Below, one piece after another: positions 19,801 to 23,039 of a stretch of DNA of 23,039 nucleotides. The position numbers and the translations under genes were made by a program. Numbering within the stretch: position 1 is the stretch's first letter; each line of letters opens with the position of its first letter. The stretch is from Collodictyon triciliatum (lineage: Eukaryota > CRuMs). The notes under the pieces were generated by a model, which saw only the letters and a list, made by a program, of their open reading frames with translations, made no database searches and was not told where the DNA came from. The stretch is taken from positions 1 through 23,039 of the forward strand of contig JBHJMP010000578.1 in NCBI GenBank assembly GCA_043381765.1, read 5' to 3'.

Positions 19801-22326
19801 TACATCTCCAACAATCAAATATCAGGTTCAGTCACTCAAAGGATATATAAACGGGTTGTTTTTATATGAATGTATATGATTTACTATGAACTATTTGACT
19901 ACGCCGGTAATTAAACTCAATCGCATCATCGGAAAACCGCAGGAAGCCTAGGGAAGCTTGATGCGATAAGCTTGAAATACCTTGACATAAGGGATACACA
20001 TATAACATCAACTCTCCCTAGTCTTGCCATGGCAAAGAATCTCAGATCGATATACATAGACAAGACTAGAATACACGGATCTATACCAAACGACGTCGGG
20101 AATTTCACCGATTTATATATATTTAGTGCAAAGAACACATTTATGAAAACATCCGCCGACATTATTCCAGATTGGATTGATCAAACAGGAGCTTACATAC
20201 TAGACGAAATTGAATCAAATTTTCGATGCCCAGAACTCAAACTCACTCATATCTCAGGTAGTTCTGTTTTGGTAGACCCTGAATACTATAATAAAAGCCT
20301 GTGTATTTGCAACCCTGGGCACTTTGGCTACGGAGGAAATTGCCAAAAATGTCCTGATGAATGTGACTGCCCTGACGGGCAAGAGATGAAGTATTGTTAT
20401 GCGTCTCCTGATATTTTTGACATTCAGGAAATCATTCGTTGTCCTTCTCCAAGGAACTGTTACCAAAAAATAGATTATAATCCATGGAGGAAAATCGAAC
20501 CTGATGAAAATGTATGCGAAAAGGGATATGAAGAGCGGCTGTGTGCAAAGTGCGCTGAAGGCTATGCATCCTTTGGTCAATCATGCTTTCCATGCCCAGA
20601 GTACTCAAAGATATTTCTCCCTTTCGTCTTACTTTCCATATTAGTTCTTTTCATTTTGTACGCCTCATTTGGGATGAAAAGGTCGTCAGGTAAGCACTTT
20701 TTCATTCAAATCATGGCTCCAGTTCAGACAAATTCAATTTGAATACAAAAAGTCCAAGTTTATTTCGCACATGAATTACTTTAGGAATTTGATTAGTTGA
20801 AACAATTAACACCTTATCTTTTCACATGTTATAACTTTACATAGGTGTCACCAAGATTATGATTTTCCATGTACAGACACTAACGGCATTGTCACAAGTT
20901 TTGGATTCGACTGATAACAGCTCTTCCTTCTTCACAGGTGTTTTATCAGTCATAGGAAATCTCAATATTCCAGTCCCAGGATGCCTTTTTCCAGGAAGAG
21001 ACCAATATTACATGCTTCTCCTTAGTTACATTAGAGTTTTACTTTTGATGATTATTGGGTTTATTCTGTATCTTGTTTATCACGGGAATAAGCGTAATAA
21101 GGTGGGTATTCGTATTGATTTACATAATTTTCTTTTCCCTTTCAAATGCAGCTAGTATCTAATAAAAAACCATAGGTCTTGTTTGTTGTTTTATTTTTGA
21201 TGCACACAATGTACTATGGAATCGCGCAAGACACCCTCTCGATATTTGGATGCATGTTGAAAGACAAGGATGGGAACAGATACTTGAATTTGTATCCTTG
21301 GGTCATGTGTGGGGCCAAAAATTATTTTACTCATTATGGATTTATTTTGGCTACTTTTGGGTTTTTTGTCTATGTCATTGGGTTTCCTCTGTATGTGTAC
21401 TGGTTGCTGAAGAAAGCGGCACAGAAACCAGAGAAATCCAAACTTAGAAGACGATCTGGATTTCTATTTCAATGCTTTCGCGAGGTAATTGCCAGTATTT
21501 TCACAGGTTTATAATTTACTTTTTTCTTATTATTTATATTCACCCTGTCGAAAGTGAGCAAAAACTTTTAACTTTGATAATATTTCCACAGGATATGCAT
21601 TACTGGGAACTTGTGATAATGGGTCGCCGCATTCTATGCAGCTTGTTCGTCACGATTATACCATACACAAGTGATACAACACTTTATACGTCTATCTATA
21701 TTCTCTTACAGGTAAAATGATTATCCACGGTGTTTAATGATATCTTGACTTAGTCACGATAAACCAAAACATATTGAAATATACTAATGCTATATCTATT
21801 TCACCGATGAAAAGCGGGCTTTCAAAGCGAATATCCAAATTCACATGAGATTATTCATTAGGTTTCAGTGATATCGCAACACTACTTCAAGCCATTCAAG
21901 TCTCCCATCGAAAACACTTTTGAGACCCTAAGCTTATACCTCATTCTTATTTCCTTTCTGTGGGGTCTTTTGTTAAAGGTATTCGGAGCAGGAGACATAC
22001 CAATAATCTTGGTGGTATCGAATGCTCTCCTTATTTTTCTTCTTTTATGCACTATGGCTTACATTCCTTTGCAAAAAAAGATTCGTTCCCTGTTATGGGT
22101 GGGGTATGTCCGATACCATGAGGGGGGTTCCCACATACTTTTCCAACCAGAAAGCGACGATTCATACCTGTTTATGAAATCCGATGGTTCTCCATATCAT
22201 TCGAATACAACAATACCGCAACCTTCTAGTTCCCGTTTCGATGACCCCCTTTCACTTTTGACAGAAGACGAGGGACCAAAGAACAATAGACAATGTTATT
22301 CACCAACACTAAGTTTGTTTGGGTAG
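16845..22326 (+). CDS. LRR receptor-like protein with Cys-rich stalk and about seven membrane helices
   Basis: Eighteen exons: 16845-16933, 17100-17385, 17541-17658, 17775-17840, 17930-17995, 18197-18262, 18376-18438, 18875-18943, 19052-19120, 19221-19286, 19358-19489, 19609-19674, 19760-19825, 19943-20689, 20845-21101, 21176-21484, 21592-21711, 21862-22326. All are GT-AG with agreeing phases, 3120 nt (1039 aa). Signal peptide 1-21 (MGLWHVSVLSCLLIAACCVAG). A plant-type LRR cap ends WCKNVNDDYCSWYGVECNG (to about 125). About 15 LRRs of 21-23 residues run to about 460. A Cys-rich module follows at about 503-625 (CNPGHFGYGGNCQKCP, CEKGYEERLCAKCAEGY). Hydrophobic helices lie near 630-650, 713-735, 743-766, 796-820, 853-870, 906-926 and 931-953. 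The cytoplasmic tail is about 85 residues, Ser-rich, with no kinase domain. The likely role is surface sensing; ligand and signalling partner are unknown. The N gap in intron 7 could hide further LRR exons. Confidence 0.85.
18455..18773. repeat. Intronic (ATCAT)n pentanucleotide repeat with 100-N assembly gap
   Basis: Perfect ATCAT units begin 17 bases after the intron 7 donor (18439) and run to 18575. Exactly 100 N follow (18576-18675), then the repeat resumes to 18773. A round 100 N is normally a placeholder, so the true repeat length is unknown. The poly-HIISY translation is not coding. Confidence 0.92.
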
Positions 22327-22835
22327 GCGTGAACATCGCTCTTCTCCAAATGCATCGACCATAATAAAATTATCATTGAATCAAAATGAATCGATGACAA
22401 AATAAAACTGGGGAGTATGATTGAACACTCTAGTATCCATATGATAAATGTACGGTGAGGGAATAAGGGCAATAAATTAACAGAAAAGAAAAAAGTGTAA
22501 AATAAAATCAAGTGGGTTAATCACATAGCCAAAAAAACAAAACAAAACAAAAAACAAAACAAAAAACAAAACAAAAAACAAAACAAAAAACAAAACAAAA
22601 AACAAAACAAAAAACAAAAAACAACAGAACAAGGATACATAAAATTATTCTGAAGAATGAATAGCAAAAGGGAGCAAATAACTACTTCGCAGTTGGGTCT
22701 GTTCTTTTATCATTCGATTCAATCATTCCTAGAAAAGAGCATGTGCTGATTGAACCAGCGTGTCAGGATGTACCAGATAATTGCCATTCACGGCCCACCT
22801 CTTCGACTATAAACGCGCGGGCGCAGTGTGTCACA
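22327..22835. other. 3' flank of the LRR gene with an (AAAAC)-type repeat
   Basis: AATAAA-like signals occur at 22361-22366 (cataataaaatt) and 22400-22405 (aaaataaaac), soon after the stop. An AAAACAAAAAAC-type tandem repeat occupies about 22531-22623. No gene is seen in this stretch. Confidence 0.6.
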
Positions 22836-23008
22836 ATGAATTGCCTCATGCGATTCCATAAGAAACACATTGAGCACACTCCATACAGACATCAAAAGTT
22901 TGTGTAAGCAAGATTGCAAGATTTGCAGCATTTTTATTTATTGATTTTTGGGTTCAAATTGTGTGTGTGTGTTGTTAGGTTTCAGCGACGCAGCTCGACA
23001 AGAACACC

Positions 23009-23039
<31 letters not shown>
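22836..23039 (+). CDS. Possible first exons of a gene running off the window
   Basis: ATG at 22836, 28 bases after a TATAAA (22808-22813), opens MNCLMRFHKKHIEHTPYRHQ up to a GTAAGC donor at 22904. A TTAG acceptor at 22978 could join in phase to FQRRSSTRTPTR and then a (GA)n tract read as RERERE at the window edge (23011-23039). The Arg/Ser/Glu flavour would suit a nuclear RNA-related protein, but the family is not recognised, and the GA repeat may be non-coding. Confidence 0.28.

Noticed and set aside
22531-22623. AAAAC-type tandem repeat considered as a CRISPR-like array
   Set aside because: There are no unique spacers, it is a plain low-complexity tandem, and the genome is eukaryotic.

Overview
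The window is nuclear DNA of an intron-rich protist that uses the standard genetic code (TAA, TAG and TGA all end genes here). Almost every gene is split by GT-AG introns of about 75-440 bases, and many introns and intergenic spacers carry long microsatellites. The mix of animal-like housekeeping genes, simple-repeat load and a plant-type LRR cap fits a free-living protist, possibly a rhizarian such as the foraminiferan Reticulomyxa; that name is a guess from style, not shown by the sequence. All exon models below were built by eye from reading frame, splice signals, intron phase and remembered family conservation.

Layout. 1-362 (-): decayed C-terminal piece of a non-LTR retrotransposon reverse transcriptase. 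516-735: pyrimidine repeat. 786-3764 (+): SUGP1-like splicing factor (SURP plus G-patch), 8 exons. 4417-6724 (-): unrecognised, disordered, possibly N-myristoylated protein, 9 exons. 7275-9085 (-): TAMM41, mitochondrial CDP-diacylglycerol synthase, 6 exons. 9442-10369 (-): mitochondrial ribosomal protein uS17, 3 exons. 10921-13098 (+): RRP15, a 60S ribosome biogenesis factor, 7 exons. 13299-13953 (-): Sm protein F, 4 exons, the first coding exon being only the ATG. 14461-16110 (+): NSRP1-like splicing regulator, 5 exons with two single-base homopolymer frameshifts. 16845-22326 (+): an 18-exon receptor-like protein with signal peptide, LRR ectodomain, Cys-rich stalk, about seven membrane helices and a cytoplasmic tail. 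22836-end (+): possible start of a further gene.

Together. Three of the genes belong to pre-mRNA splicing (SUGP1, SmF, NSRP1), two are nuclear genes for mitochondrial functions (TAMM41, uS17m), and RRP15 serves ribosome assembly. SmF/NSRP1 and uS17m/RRP15 are head-to-head pairs sharing intergenic regions of about 0.5 kb. The most unusual item is the LRR-7TM receptor gene: eleven consecutive introns all cut the same LRR position in phase 1, so the exons are interchangeable single-repeat modules. Several local frame problems (NSRP1 twice, RRP15 once) sit next to homopolymers and look more like consensus errors than decay.
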